Shown piece by piece: positions 9,571 to 18,434 of a stretch of DNA of 53,679 bases (position 1 is its first letter; the number at the start of each line of letters is the position of its first letter). The DNA comes from Microbacteriaceae bacterium (GTDB taxonomy: Bacteria > Actinomycetota > Actinomycetes > Actinomycetales > Microbacteriaceae), in the NCBI GenBank assembly GCA_947453465.1, contig CANGGL010000005.1:1-53679 (forward strand), in the 5' to 3' direction. Made by a program: the position numbers and the translations under genes. The notes under the pieces were generated by a model. It saw only the letters and a list, made by a program, of their open reading frames with translations. It ran no database searches and was not told the origin of the DNA.

Positions 9571-10889
9571 TAGATTCCTTCTACTCGGATTACTGAAGTA
9601 ATAGATTCGACCGCGGAATTTGCGGCTAAAGCCTTGACCACGGCCGACAGCGATGCGTCAGTTGCCACGTGGGTTCCTACCTCGAGGGTAGCGGTTGAAC
9701 GACGCTTGCCGCCGGTTTGGCGCACCGACTGTTCGACAGTTTCGATTGAAACACCGTGATCGGCAAACACGTTTGCGATCTTCGCCAAGATGCCCGGCTG
9801 GTCGGTCACTTCAAGAGTGATCTGGTAGCGGGTGTAGGCGCGGTCGATTGGCAGGATGGTCAGGTTGGCATGTACCGAGTCGGCAAGACCCGGACCACCG
9901 GCGACGTGTCGCTTAGCAGCCGAAACCAAGTCACCCAAAACTGCAGAAGCGGTCTGAACTCCACCGGCGCCTGCGCCATAAAACATTAGGGAACCGGCAG
10001 CTTCGGCCTCGACGAAAACGGCATTGAACGCTCCGTGAACGGCACCGAGTGGGTGGTCTCGTTCAATTAGCGCAGGGTGCACGCGAACCGAGACGCCGGC
10101 CTCGCCGTTCTCGTCTGCCTCGACGCGTTCGGCAATAGCCAGCAACTTGATGACGTAGCCATCGCGCTTTGCAGCAATCATCTGCTCCGGAGTCACCTTG
10201 GTGATCCCCTCGCGATAGACCTGGTCTAGCGGAACCTCGGTGTGGAAGGCCAGGTACGCCAAGATGGCGGCCTTCTGGGCAGCATCAAAGGCCTCGATGT
10301 CTGCGGTCGGGTCAGCTTCGGCATAACCAAGCTCGGTTGCCTCAGCCAAGGCGTCGTTGAAGTCAGCGCCGGTTGAATCCATACGGTCAAGGATGAAGTT
10401 GGTGGTACCGTTCACGATTCCCATGATGCGGTTCACCTTGTCACCGGCTAGTGACTCGCGAAGTGGTCGAATGATTGGAATGGCACCGGCAACGGCGGCC
10501 TCAAAGTAAAGCTGCGCACCAACCTGCTCGGCTGTATCAAACAGCTCGGTGCCGTGATGTGCCAGCAGCGCCTTATTGGCGGTGATGACATCTGAACCCG
10601 AGTTGAGCGCCTGAAGAATGTAGGTGCGAGCAGGCTCGATTCCACCCATGACTTCGATGACAATGTCTGCCCCCAGAATCAGAGTTTCGGCATCCGTGGT
10701 GAGCAAGTGGGCTGGAACGCCTTCGGCGCGCTTCGAGTTGAGGTCACGAACTGCGATGCCAACTAGGTCGAGTTCGGCACCGACACGTGCCGCCAGCTCA
10801 GCCTTGTTTTCGGTCAATAGACGAGCCACCTGAGCCCCAACAGACCCGGCACCCAAAAGGGCAATTCTTAGTGGACGATATTCGGTCAC
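9570..10889 (-). CDS. hom: Homoserine dehydrogenase
   Basis: NAD(P)-dependent reduction of aspartate semialdehyde to homoserine, the branch point to threonine and methionine. The 439-residue monofunctional form has the nucleotide-binding loop LGAGSVG (12-18), the catalytic core with NGTTNFIL and [19 protein letters not shown], and a C-terminal ACT domain (about 350-430, beginning near [15 protein letters not shown]) that normally gives threonine feedback inhibition. GTG start, 3 bp after lysA. Confidence 0.97.
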   Translation of the reverse strand: MTEYRPLRIALLGAGSVGAQVARLLTENKAELAARVGAELDLVGIAVRDLNSKRAEGVPAHLLTTDAETLILGADIVIEVMGGIEPARTYILQALNSGSDVITANKALLAHHGTELFDTAEQVGAQLYFEAAVAGAIPIIRPLRESLAGDKVNRIMGIVNGTTNFILDRMDSTGADFNDALAEATELGYAEADPTADIEAFDAAQKAAILAYLAFHTEVPLDQVYREGITKVTPEQMIAAKRDGYVIKLLAIAERVEADENGEAGVSVRVHPALIERDHPLGAVHGAFNAVFVEAEAAGSLMFYGAGAGGVQTASAVLGDLVSAAKRHVAGGPGLADSVHANLTILPIDRAYTRYQITLEVTDQPGILAKIANVFADHGVSIETVEQSVRQTGGKRRSTATLEVGTHVATDASLSAVVKALAANSAVESITSVIRVEGI

Positions 10890-10892
10890 GGT

Positions 10893-12320
10893 TTAGCTCT
10901 TCTCATTTTTTGCAGCTTCGACCTTATTGGTCTGGAAGCGCAGATCTCTGGCGAAAAGGTCAGACTCGGTTTCGCCTCGAATGATTAGTCGAGCCTCGCC
11001 ACTTCTGACCGCAACAACCGCTGGTCTGGTTAGGAAATTGTAGTTGCTGGAAAGCGAATAGCAGTAAGCGCCGGTCACCGCGACAGCGAGCAGGTCATTC
11101 GGCTGCACATCTGAAGGCAAGTAATCGTGACGAACTACGATGTCACCGCTCTCACAGTGCTTTCCGACCACGCGGACTAGAGCCGGGGAAGCTGTTGTGC
11201 TGCGCGACGCCAAAGTTACGTGGTATTCCGCCTCGTATAGAGCCGGGCGGGCGTTGTCGCTCATGCCTCCGTCCACCGAAACGTACTTGCGAACCTCTGG
11301 TGTTGCACCGTCGGTGACCTTGACATCCTTGATGGTGCCAACGTTGTAAAGAGTGATGCCCGCTGGGCCAGCGATGTAGCGACCAGGCTCGAAAGCCAGC
11401 TTAGGAACCTTGATTCCGAGAGCTTCGCACTGCTCGGCTACTACTGCTGTGATTGCATCTGCGAAGTATCGAAGGTCGGGTGCCTTGTCGGCTGGCTTGT
11501 AGTTGACACCGAAACCGCCCCCGAGGTTTAGCTCTGGAATTTCACCCTCGGTCAACATCTCTGCGTGCAGCGCGATGAGGCGCTTGGTTGACTCGACAAA
11601 ACCCTCGACGGTGAAGATCTGGGAACCAACGTGCTGATGGAATCCCAAGAATTTCAAGTGTGAGTGTGAGCGAATCTTGGCTACGAGCGCGGGCGCATCT
11701 TTGATTGGGATGCCAAACTTTTGGTCTTCGCGAGCGGTGGCCAAGAAGTCGTGGGTGTTGGCGTGGACACCGGTGTTTATGCGCAAACGAACACCTTGAA
11801 CAGTGTCTTGTGCGCCCGCGGTGGCAGCAACACGTTCGATCTCGATTTCGCTGTCGATGACGATGGCGCCGACTCCTGCACTCACAGCCCGGCCGATTTC
11901 GCGCAACGACTTGTTGTTGCCATGCAGGCCGATGCGAGCGGCATCGATTCCTCCGGCGAGCGCAGCTGCAAGCTCGCCACCGCTTGAGACGTCGATGTTC
12001 AAACCAAGCTGATCGATCCAGGTGACAATCTCGGTGCTGAGAAACGCCTTGCTCGCGTAGTAAACCTTTGCTTCGGTGCCAATGTGCTTAGCTGCGTCAC
12101 CAAGGATGGTTCGAGCCGAGGTTGCGCGGGCGCGGAAATCATCCTCGTCGATTACGTATAGCGGGGTGCCGAACTGCGTTGCCAGCTCACTGACCAGAAC
12201 ACCGGCAATTTCAACTTCGCCCGTCGCACGGCGAGTAGCATGGCGAGGCCAGACACGCGCATCGAGCGAATTTACATCGCTCGGATACTGCAACCAATCC
12301 GGTGCTAAATGATTAGACAA
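10893..12320 (-). CDS. lysA: Diaminopimelate decarboxylase
   Basis: Last step of lysine synthesis, decarboxylating meso-diaminopimelate. The 475-residue fold-type III PLP protein carries the PLP lysine in YYASKAF (Lys91), the phosphate-binding GGGFG, HVGSQI, and the active-site Cys and Glu in GKHCESGD. TTG start with a GGGGG tract upstream. It functions with dapD and dapE at the other end of the window. Confidence 0.97.
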   Translation of the reverse strand: MSNHLAPDWLQYPSDVNSLDARVWPRHATRRATGEVEIAGVLVSELATQFGTPLYVIDEDDFRARATSARTILGDAAKHIGTEAKVYYASKAFLSTEIVTWIDQLGLNIDVSSGGELAAALAGGIDAARIGLHGNNKSLREIGRAVSAGVGAIVIDSEIEIERVAATAGAQDTVQGVRLRINTGVHANTHDFLATAREDQKFGIPIKDAPALVAKIRSHSHLKFLGFHQHVGSQIFTVEGFVESTKRLIALHAEMLTEGEIPELNLGGGFGVNYKPADKAPDLRYFADAITAVVAEQCEALGIKVPKLAFEPGRYIAGPAGITLYNVGTIKDVKVTDGATPEVRKYVSVDGGMSDNARPALYEAEYHVTLASRSTTASPALVRVVGKHCESGDIVVRHDYLPSDVQPNDLLAVAVTGAYCYSLSSNYNFLTRPAVVAVRSGEARLIIRGETESDLFARDLRFQTNKVEAAKNEKS

Positions 12321-12329
12321 GGAATCCCC

Positions 12330-13988
12330 CTACATTCTTTCTGGCGCGCTAACGCCCAAAAGTTCAAGACCGTTTCGCAGAACCACACCGGCGGCTTCAT
12401 TGAGCCAAAGGCGAGTGCGGTGAACCGACTCAACTTCTCCCCCGGAGATTGGTGTAACGCGGCAGTTGTCATACCAGCGGTGATAAGCGCCAGCCACTTC
12501 TTCTAGGTAACGAGCCACGCGGTGGGGCTCCTTGAGCTCAGCCGCCGATGCCATGATGCGGGGCAACTCAATCAACTTAGCCAGCAGATCAGACTCTGAA
12601 GCGTGGCTCAGTAGCTCTGGCATAAATTCACTATTGTCGACACCCAGGCTGGCTGCATTCACAGCAACCTGCTTGGTACGCGCGTGCGCATACTGGACGT
12701 AGAACACCGGGTTGTCATTGGTCTTCTTCGACAACTGCTCTAGGTCAATGTCAAGATTCGAGTTGATTGGCGAACGTGCGAGCGCGTAGCGAGCAGCGTC
12801 AACACCAACCGCACCAACCAGGTCCTCCATGGTCACAACTGTTCCGGCGCGCTTCGACATACGCACCGGCTCGCCGTTTCTAACCAGATAAACCAACTGG
12901 CCAATCATGATTTCTAAGTTCCACCCAGGCTCATCCCCGTAAGCGGCACAAAGCGCCATCATTCTTGGGACGTATCCGTGGTGGTCGGCACCGAGCATGT
13001 AGATGCAGCGATCGAAACCACGGGAGCGCTTGTCAAGGTAGTATGCGAGATCCCCAGCGATGTAAGCGGCTTCGCCGTCGCTCTTAATGACTACGCGATC
13101 GCGGTCGTCACCGAAGGTGGTTGATCGTAGCCAAATTGCACCATCTGACTCAAAGATGTGTCCCAGTTCGCGCAACTTGGTAATGGCGCGCTCTACCGCG
13201 TTCGATTCGTAGAGCGAGTTCTCGTGGAAATACACATCAAAGTCGACACCAAAGTCGTGAAGTGACTCACGAATTTCTTGGAACATTAGCTCGACACCGG
13301 CGGCACGGAAGGCCTCTTCAGCTTCGGCGATCGGAAGGCTAAGGATGTCAACGGCAGTCTCATCTAGCACGCGCTTAGCAATGTCATCGATGTAGGCACC
13401 GGCATAGCCGTCCTCGGGGGTCGGCTCCCCCTTGGCGCTAGCCATTAGAGATCGAGCGAAGCGGTCGATTTGAGCACCGTGGTCGTTGAAGTAGTACTCG
13501 CGAGTTACGTCTGCACCCTGCGCCTGAAGAACACGAGCGAGTGAGTCACCCACAGCGGCCCACCGGGTGCCACCTAGGTGAATTGGGCCGGTTGGGTTGG
13601 CAGACACAAACTCAAGATTGATCTTCAGCCCGGCAAGGTCTGAACCGTGCCCAAAAGTTGAACCGGCCTCAACGATGGTCTTGGCTGCCTCACCAGCAGC
13701 CGCCGCGCTAACCGAAATATTTATGAATCCAGGGCCTGCGATGTCAACCTTCGAAACGCCGTCCACTTGTTCGAGCTCGGGCGCCAAGAGCTCAGCAAAA
13801 GCTCGAGGGTTCATGCCAAATTTGGCGCCGAGCTGCATGGCAACGTTGGTTGCCCAGTCTCCGTGGTCTCTGTTCTTTGGGCGCTCAATGACTACCTCGC
13901 TCGGCACGTCGCCGGCACCAAGTCGGCCATCGGCCTGCAAGGCTTCAAGGATGCGAACGATCGCGGCAGAAAGGTCTGCTGGAGTCAA
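12330..13988 (-). CDS. argS: Arginyl-tRNA synthetase
   Basis: Class-I synthetase charging tRNA-Arg. It has an N-terminal additional domain, a HIGH-type motif HLGG in PTGPIHLGG (about 130-140), a KMSK-like RMSKRAGT, and a C-terminal DALR anticodon-binding domain ([11 protein letters not shown] onward). I chose the TTG at 13986-13988 because the protein then begins MTPADLSAA as in relatives. A TTG at 14028-14030 would add 14 unconserved residues. It is the first gene of the minus-strand run. tRNA-Arg(CCG) lies about 1.1 kb away but is transcribed the other way. Confidence 0.95.
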   Translation of the reverse strand: MTPADLSAAIVRILEALQADGRLGAGDVPSEVVIERPKNRDHGDWATNVAMQLGAKFGMNPRAFAELLAPELEQVDGVSKVDIAGPGFINISVSAAAAGEAAKTIVEAGSTFGHGSDLAGLKINLEFVSANPTGPIHLGGTRWAAVGDSLARVLQAQGADVTREYYFNDHGAQIDRFARSLMASAKGEPTPEDGYAGAYIDDIAKRVLDETAVDILSLPIAEAEEAFRAAGVELMFQEIRESLHDFGVDFDVYFHENSLYESNAVERAITKLRELGHIFESDGAIWLRSTTFGDDRDRVVIKSDGEAAYIAGDLAYYLDKRSRGFDRCIYMLGADHHGYVPRMMALCAAYGDEPGWNLEIMIGQLVYLVRNGEPVRMSKRAGTVVTMEDLVGAVGVDAARYALARSPINSNLDIDLEQLSKKTNDNPVFYVQYAHARTKQVAVNAASLGVDNSEFMPELLSHASESDLLAKLIELPRIMASAAELKEPHRVARYLEEVAGAYHRWYDNCRVTPISGGEVESVHRTRLWLNEAAGVVLRNGLELLGVSAPERM

Positions 13989-14058
13989 AATTTTGCCTAA
14001 CCGAAAGAATGAAATATCCAAGCGCAACAACGCCCAAAATACTGCTGGATACCCCTAA

Positions 14059-14064
14059 ATCATA
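14059..14064 (-). promoter_or_regulatory. Candidate -10 box for the argS-lysA-hom run
   Basis: TATGAT on the minus strand in the 101-bp gap before argS. No recognisable -35 lies 17 nt upstream. Transcription from here would give a leader of about 60 nt to the chosen TTG. The identical hexamer precedes tRNA-fMet. Confidence 0.35.
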
Positions 14065-14089
14065 CCGAAACTGGCTTCCTTCCGCCTGT

Positions 14090-15040
14090 TTATGCCTTGG
14101 GAACCAGACCCAAAATCGGATCGGCGGTCACCGGAATCGGGTCGCAAAGTTCACCGACGAACTTGCCATCCACATAATTCAAGAACGCGATGAGGTTCCA
14201 GCCGCCATCGATGTCCTGAACCAAACGCGAGGCGTAGAGGCTGGTTTTCGGGAATAAGGTGGCGTCCTCAAAATTGACATCCTCTAAGTCCTCGCGCACC
14301 GGCATGCTGTAAACACCACCCAGCTCACCTTCAGCGCGCCGCTCCTCTGAAATGTTTGGACCAGCCGTGCAGAACAACAGAATTGGTACTCCGTCCACGA
14401 CCTCGTACTGGAATACCTCGGTCTCCGAGAAACCTTGATCTGGCAATGAAGTAGCCGGCTGAAGCACCCAGTTCACCAGGTCATCCGACTTAGCAATCGC
14501 CATCGCAGCACGCTGACGCGGATTCACTGATTCTTTGAGTTCAGCCGTGACCAACATGGTCCAGCCGGTCTCGCCGACCATTTTGAAAACCCATGGGTCG
14601 CGGAATGCCTCGTAGGGGAAACCATCCTGAAGCGTGGCGTACCACCTTGGATCAGCCGCAACAACCGGCAGGTTTTCGACCTTGGTCCAGGTGATCAAAT
14701 CTGGAGAGCTGGCGGCGCAGACAGTCTGACGCTGCCCTTCATCCTCGCGACTGGTGCCGGTGTAAAACATTCGCCACTGGCCGCTGTCTTCACGAACGAC
14801 CGAACCGGTCCAGGTGGTCCAGCTGTCTGGCGCCGGCGCATCGCTTGGCGCGATCGCATCTGCCACAACCGTCCAGTTCTTTAGGTCCTTTGAAATGGCA
14901 TGGCCGACCGAAGTATTTCGGTGACGACGCTCAGGGTCGCCGAGCGCGCGGCTGGCCTGAAGGTAGAAAGCGTGGTGATTTTCACCATCGAATACGAACC
15001 ATGAATCCCACACCCATTGACCAGGTAGTTTCAGCGCCAA
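14090..15040 (-). CDS. GH32/GH68-clan glycoside hydrolase-like protein (fructosidase-like)
   Basis: A 316-residue single-domain protein of the five-bladed beta-propeller GH-J clan, which acts on fructosyl linkages such as sucrose or fructans. The three acidic positions appear in order: VWDSW (candidate nucleophile Asp near residue 12), FRDPWVF (transition-state stabiliser) and SETEVFQY (candidate acid/base Glu). There is no signal peptide and no C-terminal beta-sandwich as in typical GH32, so it is probably cytoplasmic. The start is TTG at 15038-15040, because GGAGGA (15045-15050) lies 4 nt upstream; an earlier in-frame TTG at 15050-15052 would put that site inside the coding region. No sugar transporter is adjacent. 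Substrate unknown. Confidence 0.8.
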   Translation of the reverse strand: MALKLPGQWVWDSWFVFDGENHHAFYLQASRALGDPERRHRNTSVGHAISKDLKNWTVVADAIAPSDAPAPDSWTTWTGSVVREDSGQWRMFYTGTSREDEGQRQTVCAASSPDLITWTKVENLPVVAADPRWYATLQDGFPYEAFRDPWVFKMVGETGWTMLVTAELKESVNPRQRAAMAIAKSDDLVNWVLQPATSLPDQGFSETEVFQYEVVDGVPILLFCTAGPNISEERRAEGELGGVYSMPVREDLEDVNFEDATLFPKTSLYASRLVQDIDGGWNLIAFLNYVDGKFVGELCDPIPVTADPILGLVPKA

Positions 15041-15044
15041 TTTA

Positions 15045-15050
15045 TCCTCC
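15045..15050 (-). promoter_or_regulatory. Shine-Dalgarno deciding the GH32-like start
   Basis: GGAGGA, spacer TAAA, then TTG at 15038-15040. It excludes the longer reading that starts at 15052. Confidence 0.6.
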
Positions 15051-15110
15051 AAGGCTTAACTTCAAGCCATCAGACTAATCCATCCCACTGTTAGGCTTAA
15101 GACAACCTAA

Positions 15111-15183
15111 GCCCCTATAGCTCAGGGGATTAGAGCATTGCCCTCCGAAGGCATGTGCGCAGGTTCGAATCCTGTTAGGGGCA
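15111..15183 (+). tRNA. tRNA-Arg (anticodon CCG)
   Basis: Acceptor strands GCCCCTA (15111-15117) and TAGGGGC (15176-15182) pair perfectly with discriminator A15183. The D-arm GCTC/GAGC, anticodon loop CTCCGAA (anticodon CCG, reads CGG) and T-loop TTCGAAT are in place. The outermost anticodon-stem pair is a T-T mismatch. CCA is not encoded. The dedA start codon begins two bases after the discriminator. Confidence 0.96.
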
Positions 15184-15184
15184 C

Positions 15185-15850
15185 ATGTTTGGAATGGAAT
15201 GGCTTAAGCCTGAGACCCTAATCACCTCATTCGGCGCATTTGCGATGGTCGGTGTGATGCTCATTGTTTTCATGGAAACCGGGCTGCTCATCGGCTTCTT
15301 CCTGCCTGGAGATTCATTGCTATTTGTCACCGGCCTGATGGTGGCCACGGGTGCGATTCAGATTCCACTAGGTGGGGCTTCGTTCACGGTGCCCATCTGG
15401 TTGGCTTGCGCATTGATTTCATTGGCTGCCTGGATTGGTGACCAAACCGGCTATTTCATCGGACGCCGAGTTGGACCCGCTATCTTCAACAAGCCGGATT
15501 CCAAACTATTCAGCCAGGCGAACGTGGCTCGAACCAACTCATTTTTTGAGCGCTATGGCGCGCGTGCGATCATCCTGGCTCACTTCGTGCCGGTTATGCG
15601 CACTTTTGTTCCAGTGGCAGCGGGCATTGGTGAGATGAGCTATCGCAAATTTCTGCGCTACAACTTTGTTGGTGTCATCGGCTGGGGCACCGGAGTTACA
15701 CTGATGGGCTTCTTCCTAGGAAAAATCCCCTTTGTGGCGGCGCACGTAGAGTATTTCACCCTCGGGTTTATCGTGGTTTCGACCATCCCAATCGCTCTAG
15801 AGGTCATCAAAGCTCGTCGCGAACACAAGCGCGACCAACTGCTCAACTAG
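15185..15850 (+). CDS. DedA family membrane protein
   Basis: A 221-residue DedA/SNARE-associated membrane protein, a family involved in lipid-carrier flipping and envelope homeostasis. Hallmarks are EtGLLIGFFLPGDSLLF (about 31-46), GDQTGYFIGRRVG (about 86-98), FFERYGARAIILAHFVPVMRTFVPVAAG (the conserved family core, about 118-145) and GVIGWGTG. Four to five membrane helices. The ATG at 15185 begins one base after the tRNA-Arg gene, leaving no room for a Shine-Dalgarno; an in-frame ATG at 15194 has none either. Translation therefore probably depends on an mRNA freed by tRNA 3' processing. Confidence 0.92.
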   Translation: MFGMEWLKPETLITSFGAFAMVGVMLIVFMETGLLIGFFLPGDSLLFVTGLMVATGAIQIPLGGASFTVPIWLACALISLAAWIGDQTGYFIGRRVGPAIFNKPDSKLFSQANVARTNSFFERYGARAIILAHFVPVMRTFVPVAAGIGEMSYRKFLRYNFVGVIGWGTGVTLMGFFLGKIPFVAAHVEYFTLGFIVVSTIPIALEVIKARREHKRDQLLN

Positions 15851-15913
15851 AGCGGGGACATCGGACCTGCTTCAGCCCGCGATAGCCCAGTGCTTTAGGT
15901 CTACCTAATCCGG

Positions 15914-16495
15914 TTAGTTCGCAATCGCATTGAGATAAGTGGCGAGTTGCTCCAGGGCCAGCGCCCGGTGACTCATCGAATTTTTGACCTCGGGGTCGAG
16001 TTCGGCCGCGGTCACTTCAAAGCCCTCAGGGATGAACACCGGGTCATAACCAAAACCATGTTCACCCTGCTCTTCAAAAGCCACGCGACCCGGCCAAATA
16101 CCGGTAAAGCTGGCTTCGCCATCTGGGCCCACCAGAGCAATGGTGCAAACAAACGCAGCGGCTCGGTGTTCCTCAACGACATCGCGCAACTGAGCCAGCA
16201 GCAGGCGGCGATTTGCGATGTTATCGCGTCCACCCGCCCAGCGTGCACTAAAAATTCCTGGTGAGCCACCGAGAATCTCGACAGCAATACCAGAGTCATC
16301 AGCCATCGATGGCAGGCCCGTGTGAGCAAACGCCGCTCGCGCCTTGATCAGAGCATTCTCGAGGTAGCTGGTGCCATCCTCAACCGGTTCAGGGCCGTCA
16401 TAGCCAAGCAATTCAAGGCCTTCCACGGCAGCGCTAAGGATGGCCCCGAGCTCGGATACCTTATGAACGTTGTGAGTTGCTAGGACAATCTGCAT
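15914..16495 (-). CDS. rdgB: XTP/dITP pyrophosphatase (non-canonical purine NTPase)
   Basis: Hydrolyses dITP, XTP and ITP to monophosphates, cleaning the nucleotide pool. 193 residues, with the N-terminal nucleotide-binding ATHNVHKVSEL (6-16), the catalytic MADDSGIAVEIL and GIFSARWAG segments, FGYDPVF, and the C-terminal SHRALAL. Its ATG overlaps the rph stop by one base (TAATG), a common rph-rdgB pairing. Confidence 0.96.
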   Translation of the reverse strand: MQIVLATHNVHKVSELGAILSAAVEGLELLGYDGPEPVEDGTSYLENALIKARAAFAHTGLPSMADDSGIAVEILGGSPGIFSARWAGGRDNIANRRLLLAQLRDVVEEHRAAAFVCTIALVGPDGEASFTGIWPGRVAFEEQGEHGFGYDPVFIPEGFEVTAAELDPEVKNSMSHRALALEQLATYLNAIAN

Positions 16496-17232
16496 TAGTT
16501 GCTGGCTTCCGCGAGGATGTCCTGCTGGATTTTGGTGAGCTCCGAGGTTCCCTTTAGCGCGATGTCGAGTAGTGCGTTGAGCTCATCGCGGTCAAAAGGC
16601 ACGCCTTCGGCGGTGCCCTGCACTTCAACGAATTTGCCCGAGCCGGTGACGACGACGTTCATGTCGGTTTCAGCTCTGACATCCTCGGTGTAGGCCAAGT
16701 CTAGGAATGGAATACCATCGATGATGCCTACAGAAATTGCCGCGACGCTGTCGCTGAGCGGCTTTGATTTTTGGGCGATGAATTTATTCTTCTTGCCCCA
16801 TTCGATGGCATCTGCCAGTGCTATAAAGGCACCGGTGATCGCAGCGGTACGAGTGCCACCGTCGGCCTGAAGTACGTCACAGTCAATCACGATGGTGTTC
16901 TCGCCAAGTTCACGAACATCGACCACCGCACGAAGGCTGCGACCAATAAGTCTGGAAATTTCATGCGTGCGTCCACCGATTTTGCCCTTTACGGCTTCAC
17001 GGTCATTTCGGGTGTGGGTCGCTCGCGGGAGCATCGCATACTCGGCGGTGACCCAGCCCTCACCCTTGCCTACCTTCCAGCGAGGAACACCATTGGTGAA
17101 AGATGCGGTACAAAGCACCTTGGTACCGCCAAAGGAGATTAGCGCCGACCCCTCGGCGTGCTCACTCCACCCCCGAATAACTGTCACTGGGCGTAGTTCA
17201 TCAGCGGTTCGGCCATCGGCGCGAAGGGTCAT
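16495..17232 (-). CDS. rph: Ribonuclease PH
   Basis: Phosphate-dependent 3'-5' exoribonuclease that trims tRNA 3' ends. The 245-residue RNase PH fold shows RADGR (4-8), a [17 protein letters not shown] segment and the phosphate-site [21 protein letters not shown] precedes the ATG by 4 nt. It is co-transcribed and overlapped with rdgB. Confidence 0.97.
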   Translation of the reverse strand: MTLRADGRTADELRPVTVIRGWSEHAEGSALISFGGTKVLCTASFTNGVPRWKVGKGEGWVTAEYAMLPRATHTRNDREAVKGKIGGRTHEISRLIGRSLRAVVDVRELGENTIVIDCDVLQADGGTRTAAITGAFIALADAIEWGKKNKFIAQKSKPLSDSVAAISVGIIDGIPFLDLAYTEDVRAETDMNVVVTGSGKFVEVQGTAEGVPFDRDELNALLDIALKGTSELTKIQQDILAEASN

Positions 17233-17254
17233 GGTTCTCCTAGTTATTAGTTGC

Positions 17255-17302
17255 CCTGGATCTTGATTGACCTGGGTCTTGATGGACCTGGGTCCTAAGT
17301 GA
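17255..17302. repeat. Three tandem 16-bp units at the murI 3' end
   Basis: Units CCTGGATCTTGATTGA (17255-17270), CCTGGGTCTTGATGGA (17271-17286) and the diverged CCTGGGTCCTAAGTGA (17287-17302). The last unit contains the murI stop codon and last two codons; the others fill the murI-rph gap. Because 16 is not a multiple of 3, it is not a coding repeat. It probably arose by replication slippage. Confidence 0.75.
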
Positions 17303-18098
17303 GATGTTCAACACTGGCGACCTCAGGCCCAAGAAAACGTCTGGCTAACTTGCCAAAAGATGCCGCGTCGCCGGTGGCCTGAAAGCGCAGGGTCGGTTGC
17401 GTAAGAGAAGTTCGGAGCAGGTCATGTGCCACAAGGGTTCTGTAGACATCCTTGGCTGTTTCTTCGGCGCTTGAAACCAGGGTCACGTCATCACCCATCA
17501 CATAAGCAATTGCACCGGTCAGCAGCGGATAGTGAGTGCAGCCCAAGACCAAAGTGTCGACACCCGAATCTCTAATCGGCCCCAGGTAAGTCTCGGCAGC
17601 GGCAAGCAGTTCGGGCCCCGATGTGATTCCACGTTCCACGAAATCGACAAAGCTTGGGCAAGCTGCACTGTGAATTTCCAGGTCGACGGCAGCAGCGAAG
17701 GCGTCATCATAGGCTTTTGAGGTGATAGTGGCGTTGGTGCCGATCACGCCGACTTTGCGATTTCTGGTGGCCGAAACGGCACGTCGTACGGCTGGCTGGA
17801 TAACCTCAACCACCGGAATCCCACGACCTTCGGTATAGCGCTCTCGAGCGTCCCTCAGAACCGCTGCGGAAGCCGAATTGCAAGCGATTACCAAGAGTTT
17901 CACGCCCTCGTCAACGAGTCGGTCCATGACCTTGAGTGCCAGTTCGCGCACCTCTGGAATGCTCTTCGGTCCGTATGGCGTGTTTGCGGTGTCGCCGACG
18001 TAAATGATCGACTCGTTGGGTAATTGGTCGATGATTGCGCGAGCTACCGTCAGGCCGCCGACGCCAGAGTCAAAAATACCGATTGGTGCATCATTCAC
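17295..18098 (-). CDS. murI: Glutamate racemase
   Basis: Supplies D-glutamate for peptidoglycan. The 267-residue protein has [12 protein letters not shown] (8-19), the first catalytic cysteine in ACNSASA (Cys73), the second in GCTHYPLL (Cys187), and GDTANTPYG (35-43). The GTG start at 18096-18098 has no Shine-Dalgarno but a TAGACT hexamer ends 7 nt upstream, so it is probably leaderless. Confidence 0.97.
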   Translation of the reverse strand: MNDAPIGIFDSGVGGLTVARAIIDQLPNESIIYVGDTANTPYGPKSIPEVRELALKVMDRLVDEGVKLLVIACNSASAAVLRDARERYTEGRGIPVVEVIQPAVRRAVSATRNRKVGVIGTNATITSKAYDDAFAAAVDLEIHSAACPSFVDFVERGITSGPELLAAAETYLGPIRDSGVDTLVLGCTHYPLLTGAIAYVMGDDVTLVSSAEETAKDVYRTLVAHDLLRTSLTQPTLRFQATGDAASFGKLARRFLGPEVASVEHLT

Positions 18099-18105
18099 GA
18101 GAACG

Positions 18106-18111
18106 AGTCTA
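18106..18111 (-). promoter_or_regulatory. -10 box for leaderless murI
   Basis: TAGACT, 7 nt, then the murI GTG. It fits TAnnnT at leaderless spacing. Confidence 0.5.
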
Positions 18112-18119
18112 CCTTCGAG

Positions 18120-18407
18120 CTATTTCTCGGGGTTAGCGCTCTTAGGGTCTTCTGGCCTCAAACCATCGTAAATATCTTTACAGGTTGGGCAGATTGGAAA
18201 CTTCTCAGGGTCGCGACCTGGGACCCAAACTTTGCCACACAGAGCAATTACCGGGGTGCCGAGAACGGCTGATTCGACAATCTTTTCCTTGCGCACATAG
18301 TGCGAGTTGCGCTCGTGATCACCGGGATCAACGTTTTGAACCTGCTCCTCGAGCAGAGTCGAGCCGCCGGTTTGTCCGCCAATTCCATCTAGTCCAAAAT
18401 CATCCAT
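18120..18407 (-). CDS. DUF3039 family protein
   Basis: A 95-residue actinobacterial protein of unknown function. It carries the family signature ALCGKVWVPGRDPEKFPICPTCK (about 55-77, written here in parts: CGKVW, then DPEKFPICPTC). The CxxC and the upstream Cys suggest a small zinc-binding fold. There are no membrane segments. The ATG has a GAGGAG 6 nt upstream. It lies 21 bp before murI on the same strand. Confidence 0.88.
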   Translation of the reverse strand: MDDFGLDGIGGQTGGSTLLEEQVQNVDPGDHERNSHYVRKEKIVESAVLGTPVIALCGKVWVPGRDPEKFPICPTCKDIYDGLRPEDPKSANPEK

Positions 18408-18434
18408 GTGAGTCTCCTCGCCACCTAATGCTTG

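Noticed and set aside
15851-15913. Terminator between convergent dedA and rdgB
   Set aside because: No stable stem followed by a T-run is present.
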